The notes beneath the pieces are model-generated. The model saw only the letters and a program-made list of their open reading frames with translations, was not told the DNA's origin and searched no databases. From Gammaproteobacteria bacterium (GTDB lineage Bacteria > Pseudomonadota > Gammaproteobacteria > Enterobacterales > Psychrobiaceae): DNA of 64,000 nucleotides. Where the stretch lies: positions 1 through 64,000 of the forward strand of contig JABSRT010000013.1 of NCBI GenBank assembly GCA_013214945.1, read 5' to 3'. The position numbers and the translations under genes were made by a program. Below, in pieces: positions 38,663 through 48,033 of the stretch; position 1 is the stretch's first letter, and every line of letters starts with the position of its first letter.

Positions 38663-40564
38663 TTAACCGAGTGAATGATGGCGCTCGCTCCCTAATAACT
38701 CAACAAGTTGTTCAAAATTAACGGGCTGTGACAAATAGCAGCCTTGTACTAACTCACATTTAATTTGCTGGAGATACTCTAATTGTTGTTGCGTTTCAAC
38801 GCCCTCTGCCACAACTCTCAGCTGATATAAATTAGCGAGACTATTAATAAAAGCGACCATTTTATTGCGCGCATGATGCTCGGAACTGAGATCTGCAACA
38901 AATGAACGATCAATTTTGAGACAATCAACGGGATAATGCAGCAGCTGATTAAACGCGGTATATCCAGTACCAAAATCATCCAGTGCCAAGGACAGTCCAA
39001 GCACACGTAATTGCTTAAGCATCGCTATGCCCTTTTTATCATCTAACACCAAAGCTGTTTCAGTAATTTCCAACTCAATCGTCGACGGTGCAATATCATA
39101 GCGTGTTAATAATGCTTGAACCTTAAGCGGGAATGACTCGCTAAGTAATTCTACCCCCGAGATATTAATAGAAAACCGGCCTTTAAAACTAGTTTGTTGT
39201 TGCAGCTTGGCAATATTAATAAAGCTATTTTCTAACACCCATAAATCAATTTTTTGAATTAAATCGCTCTTTTCAGCAATCGGAATAAACTGCTCGGGGC
39301 CAATGTTTTCAGCCGCAAGATTCTGACAACGAACCAGCACCTCAATCGCGGCGATCTCTAAGCTGCTACTGTTAAATATCGGCATAAATACTAGTGATAA
39401 CAAATCTTGCTCAAGCGCTAGTTTTAAGGCGTCTTCAATGTATTGCCGATGTTTGATCTGTTGATTGATCTGTTCAGTATAAAACTCCAGTCGATTGCGC
39501 CCTTTGTTTTTCGCCTCACACATCGCCAAATCTGCATGATGCAGTAACTCATCAGACGATGTGGTATCACTGGGATAAATCGCAATGCCAATGCTGGCAT
39601 AAACAGGTTTTTTAGTCCCGGCAACCACAACTCCACGCTCAAAGATATTAAGAATGCGCTGACCAACCACCTTAGCAATAGCCGGTGATTCAATATTATT
39701 TAACATCACCACAAATTCATCACCACCAATTCGAGCAATGCCATGCATTGTGTCAGCATTGTCGATATCAGTAGCACGCACCACCTCCTTTAATTGCCGC
39801 GCAAAAGCTAACAATAATCTATCGCCAACGTCATGCCCATAGATGTCATTGACCTGCTTAAAGTTATCGAGATCAATATACAAAAGGGCTAAGTTATGGT
39901 TGTTTTTTTGTGCTTGCTGCAAGGCGGTGCTCAAATTGAGCGTAAAACTGCGACGATTTGGCAACTCGGTTAACGAATCAAAAAATGCTAGATGTTGCAC
40001 ATCATCATTATAAATCTGCAGCAAGCTATCATAAGCACTCTCTTCCGATTTTAAGGTCGCCAGACAAACCAAATAAAGGGCTAATAAAGTGCATTCAAAG
40101 CGAATAGATTCAACCAAGGAGTAACTGGTCAGTAGCAACCCTGACAACGGAGTAAATAACAGCAAAGTGCTAAACACCAAGAACCCGCCATAAAGCAAAG
40201 CGGCAGGCCAAAATCGATTAACAAAAATATTAAATGCCAGCAACGGATAAAGCCATAACATCCCGGTATTGTCTATCCCACCAGTTACCAGCAGCACCAC
40301 GGCCAGTACAATCAACTCAATATTGAGTAGTAAAATAGGGAGTCTAAGATTTCTTTTTCGTTGCAATAGATACAAACTAATACAACCAACGGCCATGCAA
40401 GACAACAACAGCCCACCGAATACATAAGAGTTGTTTTGTATTGATACCACTCCAAAGACCAATAAAAAGGCGATGCTAATGCACAACAAAATTTTGCATA
40501 ACATTAGTCGTTTCATTCGCCTAAGTTTGAGTATTTCCCTGTACTCTTTTTTTTGTTCAATCAC
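38663..40564 (-). CDS. Membrane GGDEF/EAL protein (c-di-GMP turnover)
   Basis: This 633-residue protein has about six N-terminal transmembrane helices (about 22-170), a GGDEF domain (about 190-360) and an EAL domain (about 375-625). The cyclase motif is intact (RIGGDEFVVML, GGDEF at 280-284). The usual RxxD inhibitory site (RATD, 263-266) is pushed about nine residues further from GGDEF than normal by IDNADTMHG. The phosphodiesterase signature reads EVL (408-410) rather than EAL. The other catalytic elements LALDDFGTGYTAFNQL, LKIDRSF and VVAEGVET are present. Either or both activities are possible. Confidence 0.9.
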   Translation of the reverse strand: MIEQKKEYREILKLRRMKRLMLCKILLCISIAFLLVFGVVSIQNNSYVFGGLLLSCMAVGCISLYLLQRKRNLRLPILLLNIELIVLAVVLLVTGGIDNTGMLWLYPLLAFNIFVNRFWPAALLYGGFLVFSTLLLFTPLSGLLLTSYSLVESIRFECTLLALYLVCLATLKSEESAYDSLLQIYNDDVQHLAFFDSLTELPNRRSFTLNLSTALQQAQKNNHNLALLYIDLDNFKQVNDIYGHDVGDRLLLAFARQLKEVVRATDIDNADTMHGIARIGGDEFVVMLNNIESPAIAKVVGQRILNIFERGVVVAGTKKPVYASIGIAIYPSDTTSSDELLHHADLAMCEAKNKGRNRLEFYTEQINQQIKHRQYIEDALKLALEQDLLSLVFMPIFNSSSLEIAAIEVLVRCQNLAAENIGPEQFIPIAEKSDLIQKIDLWVLENSFINIAKLQQQTSFKGRFSINISGVELLSESFPLKVQALLTRYDIAPSTIELEITETALVLDDKKGIAMLKQLRVLGLSLALDDFGTGYTAFNQLLHYPVDCLKIDRSFVADLSSEHHARNKMVAFINSLANLYQLRVVAEGVETQQQLEYLQQIKCELVQGCYLSQPVNFEQLVELLGSERHHSLG

Positions 40565-41027
40565 TCAATTCTCCAGCCAATCATCAACACCTTAACGAAT
40601 AATCCAATGCATTAAGCTTCATTGGCACAAGAAGTTATCTAGTTATTACACTAAAGTTTAGACCTAACTTGGCCCAATACATATTGCGCATTACTATCAA
40701 TTATGACAATAAAGCCAACATTTAGTCGGCTACCAAGATTAAAAACAACATATTAAGCTGTAAGAAACATCCCGCTAGCCCTTTGACTGCCTAAGATTTA
40801 GAACTCTAGTCGATGATTTAATAAAACTCAAAATTTAGCAGCAATAATTATCATCCGCGATCGAGCCACTAAGTAGAACTAACTAAGCTAGGTTGAATTA
40901 ACAGCATAAAGAGTGGCTTTATCGCCGCTATGACTGGTAGATAACGCAAAGGGTAACGGCTGGTTGTCGCTATTAGAAACAGGTATGATACTAGCTTTAG
41001 TAATAATCAATAATAATGTAGCTTCCT
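40565..41027. other. Intergenic region, no gene recognised
   Basis: This is 463 AT-rich bases between a leftward GGDEF/EAL gene and a rightward small zinc-ribbon gene. It should hold both promoters. I see no coding frame, tRNA, repeat or strong hairpin. Confidence 0.4.
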
Positions 41028-41234
41028 ATGCCTAAATTAGATTTTTCAGCTTTGAACAAACAGGCTGCTAACTCGTTTCAACAACAACGAAATTTGATCA
41101 AAAAAGTCTGCCGCGGTGATAAGGTGTTGTGCCAACATTGCCAACAACCTCTGGCATTAATACCAGCCGAAAATAAGGTCGCAAGCATCCGTTGCACTAA
41201 AGGCTGTACGACGATTGAATTAGAGTTAGATTAA
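41028..41234 (+). CDS. Small zinc-ribbon-like protein, function unknown
   Basis: This 68-residue protein has a helical N-terminal half rich in Gln, then LCQHCQQPLALIPAENKV and IRCTKGCTTIELELD. This gives C-x2-C and C-x3-C pairs about 18 residues apart, a likely zinc ribbon. The ribosome site is weak (TAGCTTCCT lies before the ATG). A terminator-like hairpin follows. I do not recognise the family; the cysteine pattern and tidy gene boundaries support a real gene. Confidence 0.65.
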   Translation: MPKLDFSALNKQAANSFQQQRNLIKKVCRGDKVLCQHCQQPLALIPAENKVASIRCTKGCTTIELELD

Positions 41235-41250
41235 CCTGACTACAGGTTAG

Positions 41251-41279
41251 CACCGCAGGATATGCTTTATCCTACGGTG
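41251..41279 (+). terminator. Terminator after the small zinc-ribbon gene
   Basis: CACCGCAGGATA and TATCCTACGGTG pair with one mismatch around a short loop, followed by a T-rich stretch (TTTCTTGCTGCTTTTTCTT). Confidence 0.75.
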
Positions 41280-41306
41280 TTTCTTGCTGCTTTTTCTTAT
41301 GATTAT

Positions 41307-41351
41307 TTTTTGCGATTGTTTTTGCGATTGTTTTTGCGATTGTTTTTGCGG
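41307..41351. repeat. 12-bp tandem repeat, 3.75 copies
   Basis: TTTTTGCGATTG is repeated three times exactly, then a partial TTTTTGCGG. It lies 8 bases beyond the amidotransferase stop. If the stop were lost, the leftward frame would add repeated Asn-Arg-Lys-Asn residues. It is probably a replication-slippage product. Confidence 0.9.
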
Positions 41352-41359
41352 TTAAGCAT

Positions 41360-42064
41360 TTAGACTTGGCCTAAAAACTTAAGTAACCATTTCATTACGG
41401 CTAGATCATCTACCTTACCATTGAGCGAGCTTGCACCGGTTTCAATAACCGCAGCAGGAATGCGATCACGTCGAGCATTCATCAGCGCCAATGAGTACTG
41501 ACGACTGAACTCTGGGTGCCCCTGAATACCGATAAAGCACTGACCCACTAGAATCATGCTATATGGACAAAAGTCACTGCTCATTAACACTGTCGTCGCT
41601 GGCGGTAATTCAACAATTTGGTCTTGATGACTAACAATTAAATTGACATTGTTGGGTGCTACTGACATCCAGTCAGGACGAACCTGCACCTGACTTTCAG
41701 CAATGCCAATACCCCAACCTTTGGCTGATTTTTCAACCTGACCACCTAACGCCTTTGCAATCAGTTGATGGCCAAAACAAATACCGACCAATGCTTTATT
41801 AGCTTGGTAAAGCCGCCGGATAAAATCTTCAAGCTCACGGATCCATTCCTGGTCATCGTTTACGCCACACTTACTACCGCTCGTCATATAAGCATCGCAC
41901 TGATCAATGTCACTGGGTAACTGTTGGTCAATTGCTGAAAAATAACGTATTTCTACTTGCGGTTCAATCTGGCCCAAGATATCACTAAACATCTGTGGAT
42001 AATCGCCAAACTCGTTACGTAAGGCGGGCTGGACCTGATCGCATAATAGAATGCCTAGTATCAT
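41360..42064 (-). CDS. Class I glutamine amidotransferase-like hydrolase (proposed gamma-glutamyl amidase)
   Basis: This 234-residue protein of the GMP-synthase-like GATase1 type has the nucleophile motif LVGICFGHQLIAKALGG and the His/Glu pair in IQGHPEFSRQY. I chose the ATG at 42064 because AAAGGAG precedes it; a longer frame adds 24 atypical residues. It is the last gene of the permease-ligase-ALDH-ADH operon. By analogy with the Puu pathway, where a different family (PuuD) does this step, I infer that it removes glutamate from the oxidised gamma-glutamyl product. That role is inference from context only. Confidence 0.8.
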   Translation of the reverse strand: MILGILLCDQVQPALRNEFGDYPQMFSDILGQIEPQVEIRYFSAIDQQLPSDIDQCDAYMTSGSKCGVNDDQEWIRELEDFIRRLYQANKALVGICFGHQLIAKALGGQVEKSAKGWGIGIAESQVQVRPDWMSVAPNNVNLIVSHQDQIVELPPATTVLMSSDFCPYSMILVGQCFIGIQGHPEFSRQYSLALMNARRDRIPAAVIETGASSLNGKVDDLAVMKWLLKFLGQV

Positions 42065-42161
42065 AATAACTCCTTTGCTCGGTGAAGCCTTTCTCTTGAT
42101 CTTAGTATTAGGCTGATCCATCCATAAACCAGCCATTATTCAAGTACGGTTCAAGTTGAAT

Positions 42162-43331
42162 TTACAGCTCGCCACTAATCGCCGCCACACACAACGCCGT
42201 ATATTGCTCGGCACTAAATGTCATAGGATTACCACCCGCTGAGGGGTCGCACTCAGCCATTTGACCCACTTTGTCGATCTGCGCGTTATCAATGCCAATC
42301 TCGGCCAAAGTATGCGGGATTTCAAGCTGCTGACGCATGGTCAGTACCCAATTTAAAAAACCATCAAAGCTGCTGTCTTCCAGCTCTAAATAACGCGCTA
42401 AACGCTCAATGCGCGATTCAATGGCACTGCGGTTAGCTTTTAGAACATAAGGCATCAAGACTGCATTAAGCAAACCGTGGTGACAGTCATAAAGCGCGCC
42501 CAATGGATGAGCTAGCGCATGCATGCCGCCTAACCCGCGCTGAAATGCGGTAGCCCCCATAGTCGACGCTACCATGACCTGAGCCCGAGCTTCTAAATCG
42601 GTGCCATCGGCCGTCGCGCGTGGTAAATAGTTTTTGACCAAACGAATAGCCTCGAGCGCAATGCCTTCTGCCATCGGATGAAAATATGGCGCGCAGTATG
42701 CCTCTAATGCATGTGACAACGCGTCCATGCCGGTAGCCGCGGTAATGTGCGCTGGCAAACCAACCGTTAATTGGGGATCTAAAATAACGATTGCTGGCAA
42801 CATATTAGGGTGGAATATGATGCGTTTAATCTGCTGCTCAGTATCAGTGATCACCGAGGCACGCCCAACTTCAGATCCGGTGCCTGAAGTGGTAGGGATC
42901 GCCACTACCGGTGCCATACTTTCGGTGCGAACATGGGTCCAGTTATCACCAACATCTTCAAAGTCCCACAATGGCAATTCTTGACCAACCATTAAAGCAA
43001 TCGCTTTGGCAGCGTCAAGTGCCGAGCCGCCACCCAGTGCAATTACGCCATCGTGTTCGCCGCGCCAATAAGCCGCAACCCCATCGGTAACATTTTCGCC
43101 CGTTGGGTTACTTTTAATCTTGGCAAAGATATCACAGCGCAAACCACCCTTTCGACAGTCAGCTAAAATTTGCTGGACCATCGGCAATTGCGCCAATCCC
43201 GGATCGGTAACCAACAATGGGGCGCTCATACCCAGCTCCAGACATGCGCCAGCAAGTTCTTTAACACGGCCAATACCGTGACGAATGTTAGTCGGATAAT
43301 TCCAATTAGCGTTAAATTTATTAAGGTCCAT
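42162..43331 (-). CDS. Iron-containing (group III) alcohol dehydrogenase
   Basis: This is an NAD(P)-dependent dehydrogenase. The 389-residue protein has the cofactor loop ALGGGSALDAAKAIALM and TTSGTGSEVGRASVI. The metal ligands are in GMDALSHALEAYCAPYFHP and GMHALAHPLGALYDCHHGLL. In this operon it would oxidise the alcohol group of a gamma-glutamyl amino alcohol to the aldehyde. It lies 12 bases after the aldehyde dehydrogenase gene. Confidence 0.9.
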   Translation of the reverse strand: MDLNKFNANWNYPTNIRHGIGRVKELAGACLELGMSAPLLVTDPGLAQLPMVQQILADCRKGGLRCDIFAKIKSNPTGENVTDGVAAYWRGEHDGVIALGGGSALDAAKAIALMVGQELPLWDFEDVGDNWTHVRTESMAPVVAIPTTSGTGSEVGRASVITDTEQQIKRIIFHPNMLPAIVILDPQLTVGLPAHITAATGMDALSHALEAYCAPYFHPMAEGIALEAIRLVKNYLPRATADGTDLEARAQVMVASTMGATAFQRGLGGMHALAHPLGALYDCHHGLLNAVLMPYVLKANRSAIESRIERLARYLELEDSSFDGFLNWVLTMRQQLEIPHTLAEIGIDNAQIDKVGQMAECDPSAGGNPMTFSAEQYTALCVAAISGEL

Positions 43332-43343
43332 CTCAGCTCCCTA

Positions 43344-44747
43344 TTATAAGTTAATCTTTAAATGAAAAGACTTCGGACGGGTCAAGGCTTCATAACCCAA
43401 GCTCGACAAGGTACAACCTCGTCCTGAATTTTTAACACCAGTCCACGCCAGAGCAGGATCAAGGTAGTCACAACGATTAATGAAAAATGTGCCAGTCTCA
43501 ACTTGCTCACCAATCGTGATGCCAGCTTCAATATCTTTAGTAAATACACAAGCAGTTAAACCAAATTCAGAATCATTCATTAATGCGATTGCTTCATTGT
43601 CATCAGCCACTTTCATAATGCCAACCACCGGGCCAAAGCTCTCTTGGGTCATTACCCGCATGGAGTGATCAACGTTAGTTAATAACTGCGGTGCCAAATA
43701 AGGCGTGCCCGGCTGATCTAAAGGAAAATTAGCGGCATCGATATGCGCGATAGCGCCAGCACTAACTGCTTCGTCAATTTGTCCTCGCACAAAATCAGCC
43801 GCCGCGGTTTTAACCACAGGACCTAAGGTGGTCGTTGGATCATCAGAGCGACCAAGCTTATATTGCTTAACGAGCGCTACCGCCTGCTCGACAAACTGAT
43901 CAAACACCGCGCTGTGCACATAAATTCGCTCAATGCCGCAACATGACTGGCCCGAGTTAAAAAAGGCCCCATCAATGGTCGTTTCAACCGCATGACTAAT
44001 GTCGGCATCGGCTCTGACATAAGCAGGGTCTTTGCCGCCAAGCTCAAGGCCAACGCCAATAAAACGGCCACTGCTGGCGCGTTCAACCATTGCGCCACCA
44101 GCAACCGAGCCCGTAAAGGCAACATAATCTATTCGCGAGTCTTTAATAATATTTTCGGTAGCCGCGTGGCTTAAATGTAAATATTGAAAAATTCCCTGCG
44201 GCAAACCAGCTTGCTCAAACGCACTGGCCAGCTGCTCAGCACACAACGGCGTTTGCGCCGAATGTTTTAGCACCACCGCATTACCCGCCATAATTGCCGG
44301 AATAATCGCGTTAATAGCAGTCAAATACGGATAATTCCAAGGCGCCACGACAAAAGCGACTCCAAGCGCCTCCCGTTTGATATATCGGGTAATGCCACTC
44401 ATTGGCTCTAACTCTATAGGCGCCAAGGCTTGCTCGGCCGCATCAATCATATAACGTGCCCGCTCAACCATGCCCGCCACTTCACCTTTAGCGTATTGAA
44501 TTGGACGGCCCATCATCCAGCACAGTTGCTCGGCGATTTCAGCTTCGTTAGCAATAAAGGCTTCAACCATTCGGTGGCAAATAGCTTGGCGTTCTACTAT
44601 CGGACACTGGCGCCACTGCCGCTGTGCATGCTTTGCCAACGTCAGCGCCTGCTCTATTTGCTGCGGGTTCGCTAAGGTTCGTTCAACGTAAATCGAATCA
44701 TCAATCGGTGAACGGGTGATCTGTGTTTGGCTCATATCATTACTCAT
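43344..44747 (-). CDS. NAD(P)-dependent aldehyde dehydrogenase
   Basis: This 467-residue ALDH has the cofactor segment VAPWNYPYLTAINAIIPAIM, GLELGGKDPAYV with the general-base Glu, and the catalytic Cys in FFNSGQSCCGIERIYVH. ESFGPVVGIM and a complete C-terminus follow. In this operon it would turn the aldehyde made by the iron ADH into the acid (for ethanolamine, gamma-glutamylglycine). It lies 181 bases after the ligase gene, across a structured spacer. Confidence 0.92.
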   Translation of the reverse strand: MSNDMSQTQITRSPIDDSIYVERTLANPQQIEQALTLAKHAQRQWRQCPIVERQAICHRMVEAFIANEAEIAEQLCWMMGRPIQYAKGEVAGMVERARYMIDAAEQALAPIELEPMSGITRYIKREALGVAFVVAPWNYPYLTAINAIIPAIMAGNAVVLKHSAQTPLCAEQLASAFEQAGLPQGIFQYLHLSHAATENIIKDSRIDYVAFTGSVAGGAMVERASSGRFIGVGLELGGKDPAYVRADADISHAVETTIDGAFFNSGQSCCGIERIYVHSAVFDQFVEQAVALVKQYKLGRSDDPTTTLGPVVKTAAADFVRGQIDEAVSAGAIAHIDAANFPLDQPGTPYLAPQLLTNVDHSMRVMTQESFGPVVGIMKVADDNEAIALMNDSEFGLTACVFTKDIEAGITIGEQVETGTFFINRCDYLDPALAWTGVKNSGRGCTLSSLGYEALTRPKSFHLKINL

Positions 44748-44823
44748 CTGATTAAATTGAAATAAATGCTTGTGCGCATTACTCAGGCTACAATTAAAGA
44801 ACTAGGTAAACCGGTTAAAGTAA

Positions 44824-44875
44824 GCCATGTTACTAGCAGGATGCCAGTCCAAGCCCCCATGGATGGGTTCATGGC
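44824..44875 (-). other. Structured spacer in the amino-alcohol operon
   Basis: GCCATG (44824-44829) and CATGGC (44870-44875) bracket an inner CCCAT-GG-ATGGG hairpin (44856-44867). The sequence is also GC-richer than other spacers here. It resembles dispersed intergenic elements I recall from Alteromonadales, but I cannot confirm a family. It may tune the ratio of ligase to dehydrogenases. Confidence 0.4.
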
Positions 44876-44928
44876 GAGTTGAGCGTCTTTAGCTTGGTTA
44901 CCTCAAGCATCTACATAGCCAAATTAAG

Positions 44929-46299
44929 TTAAATAATTTCGAAGTAGCGTTCAAGTTCCCAGTCGGTCACGTGTTTACGATATTCACGCTCTTCCCACTC
45001 ACGAGTTGCGGCAAAATGGGCGACAAATTCATGACCAAATAGCTCTTTGGCAACTTCTGAGTGCTTAAACATAATCGCGGCTTCAAACAGGCTACTAGGC
45101 AAATGAATTTCAGTAGGTTGTGGTTGCTCATAGGCATTGCCTTTAACCTGAGGCAATGGCTCTAGTTGATGTTCGATACCATAAAGGCCCGAAGCAAGCG
45201 CGGCCGACAAGGCCAAATAAGGGTTAGCATCGGCCGAACCAATCCGGTATTCAACCCGTTGCGATTTTTCAGACCCCGGAATAACCCGCAGCGCAGTGGT
45301 GCGATTTTCAACGCCCCAAGTGGCATCTAACGGTGCCCATAATCCTGGCACCATCCGGCTGTAACTGTTGACCGTTGGCGCGACCATCGCTAAAAACTCG
45401 GGCATAAATCGCTGCTGTCCAGCCAAGAAATGGCGCTGAGTATCGCTCATATTATATTCTTTGCTGCCATCGTAAAATGCCGATTTCCCATCAAGATCGC
45501 ACAGCGAAATATGAATATGGCCACTTTGACCCGGCAAGTCTTTTGACCACTTCGCCATAAAGGTCGCCATCATGTCATTGCGCTGGGCCCATACTTTTAC
45601 AAAGGTTTTAAACAACGCGGCCTTGTCTGCTGCATCGCTAGCATTGTCATGCGCTAGTGCAGCTTCGAGCACGCCCGGCCCGGTTTCTGTGTGCAAACCT
45701 TCGATAGGAAAGTCCATATCCTCAGACAGCTTAAGTAATTGATGATACAAATCGGCATGCACCGAGTTACGGATCATCGAATAACCAAAAAAGTCAGGCG
45801 TAATCGGCTTTAAATTTCTAAATCCCTTCTCACGCACCGAGTCCGGCGTTTCATTAAACATGAAAAATTCATATTCAAACGCGGCAGTCACATCAAAACC
45901 TAGGTTTTTAGCCCGTGCCAGCGTTTTTTGTAATACTGCTCGCGGACAAACAGCTTCAGCACCATCACTAAACTCGGCAATGAATAGCAACATATCGCCT
46001 TCAAATGGCACCGAACGGCAGCTGCTTGGAATAATTCGCACCGGCGCATCAGGATACCCAGTATGCCAACCGGTATAGGTAACATTGTCGTATAACTGAT
46101 CTTTAGAGTCCCAGCCCAACACGACGTCACAAAAAGCAAAACCACTATCAAGCGACGAGAAAAACTTCTCTTTGCTCATGTACTTACCACGCATCACACC
46201 ATCAACGTCGAACAAACCTACCTTAATATGAGTGAGGCCACGTTGCTCGATAATATGCTTGGCATCAGCCACGGTCTTAACAGTCCTTGGATCTATCAT
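44929..46299 (-). CDS. Glutamine synthetase-like gamma-glutamyl-amine ligase
   Basis: This 456-residue protein has the glutamine synthetase fold. VGLFDVDGVMRGKYM takes the place of the usual N-terminal pattern, followed by AFEYEFFMFN (metal ligands), ETGPGVLEAALAH, GQSGHIHISL and SRMVPGLWAPLDATWGVENR. It lacks the adenylylation-tyrosine region of GlnA and matches the PuuA/GlnA4/IpuC class that joins glutamate to an amine. With an ethanolamine-type permease beside it, ethanolamine is the leading substrate; putrescine or another amino alcohol is possible. Confidence 0.87.
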   Translation of the reverse strand: MIDPRTVKTVADAKHIIEQRGLTHIKVGLFDVDGVMRGKYMSKEKFFSSLDSGFAFCDVVLGWDSKDQLYDNVTYTGWHTGYPDAPVRIIPSSCRSVPFEGDMLLFIAEFSDGAEAVCPRAVLQKTLARAKNLGFDVTAAFEYEFFMFNETPDSVREKGFRNLKPITPDFFGYSMIRNSVHADLYHQLLKLSEDMDFPIEGLHTETGPGVLEAALAHDNASDAADKAALFKTFVKVWAQRNDMMATFMAKWSKDLPGQSGHIHISLCDLDGKSAFYDGSKEYNMSDTQRHFLAGQQRFMPEFLAMVAPTVNSYSRMVPGLWAPLDATWGVENRTTALRVIPGSEKSQRVEYRIGSADANPYLALSAALASGLYGIEHQLEPLPQVKGNAYEQPQPTEIHLPSSLFEAAIMFKHSEVAKELFGHEFVAHFAATREWEEREYRKHVTDWELERYFEII

Positions 46300-46350
46300 A
46301 ATCTTTCCTTATCGCAATTGGCCAAGGCCGAGGGCCTCAGCCAATTAACT

Positions 46351-47787
46351 TTAATTAAGCTCTGATTCGGCTTGTGAAATAGCGGCAAACTCTTCTTCTG
46401 GTACCTTGCCAACCAAGTGATGACGACTATATAGCGCAAAATAAGCGACCAAAATAGCGTAAAACACCCCAGACCATAAGGCCGCTTCCAGACTAACAAC
46501 AAAGGTACTAATGAACGCAATAATCGCTAACACAAAGGCTATGCCCGTGGTGACGACACCACCCGGCGTACGATAAGGGCGCTCTAAGTTAGGCTCTTTA
46601 ATGCGTAAAAGAATGTGCGACAACATCATTAAGGCGTATGAAATCGTGGCGCCAAATACCGCCATCGTAATCATTAAGTCGCCTTCGCCGGTTAACGACA
46701 GTAAAAACCCGAAAATACCTGGCACAATCAACGCCATAACTGGCACTTTCCGATCGCCAGTCACCGATAGAAAACGCGGTAAATAACCCGCACGTGACAA
46801 GGCAAATACTTGGCGAGAATAAGCAAAGATAATAGAAAAGAAGCTCGCGACTAAACCAAACAGACCAACGATATTAACGAACGTGGCAATGGCTGAGTTT
46901 TCACCATAAACAACTTGCAGCGCGCCAACTAACGGTGCCCCATGATCTTTCATCATGTCAGAACCTGCCACGCCCGGCGCGATAAACAAGACCAAGGCAG
47001 CAAAGACTAATAAAATGGCCATTGCAGTAATAATGCCACGCGGCATGTCTTTACCCGGATTAGTGGTTTCTTCAGCGGCTAACGGCACCCCTTCCACGGC
47101 AAGGAACAACCAAATTGCAAAAGGAATCGCACTCCAAATTCCGATATAGCCCTCGGGTAAAAACTTACTCGCGCCAACCGCGCTTTCATTAACCGCAATA
47201 TCAAATAGGTTATTGGCGTCAAAATATGGAATTAAACCCAAAGCGAAGACCAATAAAGCAATCACCGCAATACCGGTAATCACCATCATTATTTTTAGCG
47301 CCTCACCCGCCCCGTATAAATGAATGCCAATAAAAACAATATAACAAGCGGCATAAACCATTGGGCCATTAAAGCCAAATATTTCATTGACATAAGCACC
47401 AATAAATACTGCGATTGCAGCCGGAGCAATCGAGTATTCTAACAACACCGCGGTACCCGTTAAAAACCCACCCCATGGCCCCATCGCGCGACGCGCAAAA
47501 CTGTAACCACCACCTGCGGTTGGTAACGACGCCGACAACTCAGCCAAGCCAAATACCATGCAGCTATACATTAACGCCATGGCGATGGTCGCAATCAACA
47601 TGCCACCAAATCCCCCTTGGGCTAACCCGAAATTCCAACCGGCAAAGTCACCTGATATCACATAGGAAACCCCCAAACTGGCTAATAATATCCAACCGGC
47701 AACCCCTTTTTTTAGCTGCCTGTTTTCTAAATAATCTGCTGCGACCTCTTCGTAACCAACGGTTGAGGCACTATTTGTATCTGACAT
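46351..47787 (-). CDS. APC-family permease, ethanolamine permease type
   Basis: This 478-residue inner membrane transporter has about 12 helices. It begins with a hydrophilic tail, then LKKGVAGWILLASLGVSYVI and GDFAGWNFGLAQGGFGGMLI, which resemble ethanolamine permeases. FLAVEGVPLAAEETTNPGKD is the conserved cytoplasmic loop of the group. It is the first gene of the five-gene leftward operon, so it probably imports the substrate for the ligase 51 bases downstream. Confidence 0.85.
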   Translation of the reverse strand: MSDTNSASTVGYEEVAADYLENRQLKKGVAGWILLASLGVSYVISGDFAGWNFGLAQGGFGGMLIATIAMALMYSCMVFGLAELSASLPTAGGGYSFARRAMGPWGGFLTGTAVLLEYSIAPAAIAVFIGAYVNEIFGFNGPMVYAACYIVFIGIHLYGAGEALKIMMVITGIAVIALLVFALGLIPYFDANNLFDIAVNESAVGASKFLPEGYIGIWSAIPFAIWLFLAVEGVPLAAEETTNPGKDMPRGIITAMAILLVFAALVLFIAPGVAGSDMMKDHGAPLVGALQVVYGENSAIATFVNIVGLFGLVASFFSIIFAYSRQVFALSRAGYLPRFLSVTGDRKVPVMALIVPGIFGFLLSLTGEGDLMITMAVFGATISYALMMLSHILLRIKEPNLERPYRTPGGVVTTGIAFVLAIIAFISTFVVSLEAALWSGVFYAILVAYFALYSRHHLVGKVPEEEFAAISQAESELN

Positions 47788-48033
47788 GCATAACTCCCTC
47801 TAAATTATTATTATGAGAATGTTGCGACGCGGTCAATTTATCGTCACCGAATTAGCAACCCAAATCGATACTAATACGGCTAAGTTAGTGTTTCAAATAG
47901 AATAAGTTAGCTGCCCACTCTTAGTATAAGTAAAACTAATACTAGCTAAAAAACATTAAATATCAGTTAGTAACCTAAATAAGAGTGCTCTAAAAATCAG
48001 AACTTTCGGATCAAAAAATAGAAACAAAGACCA

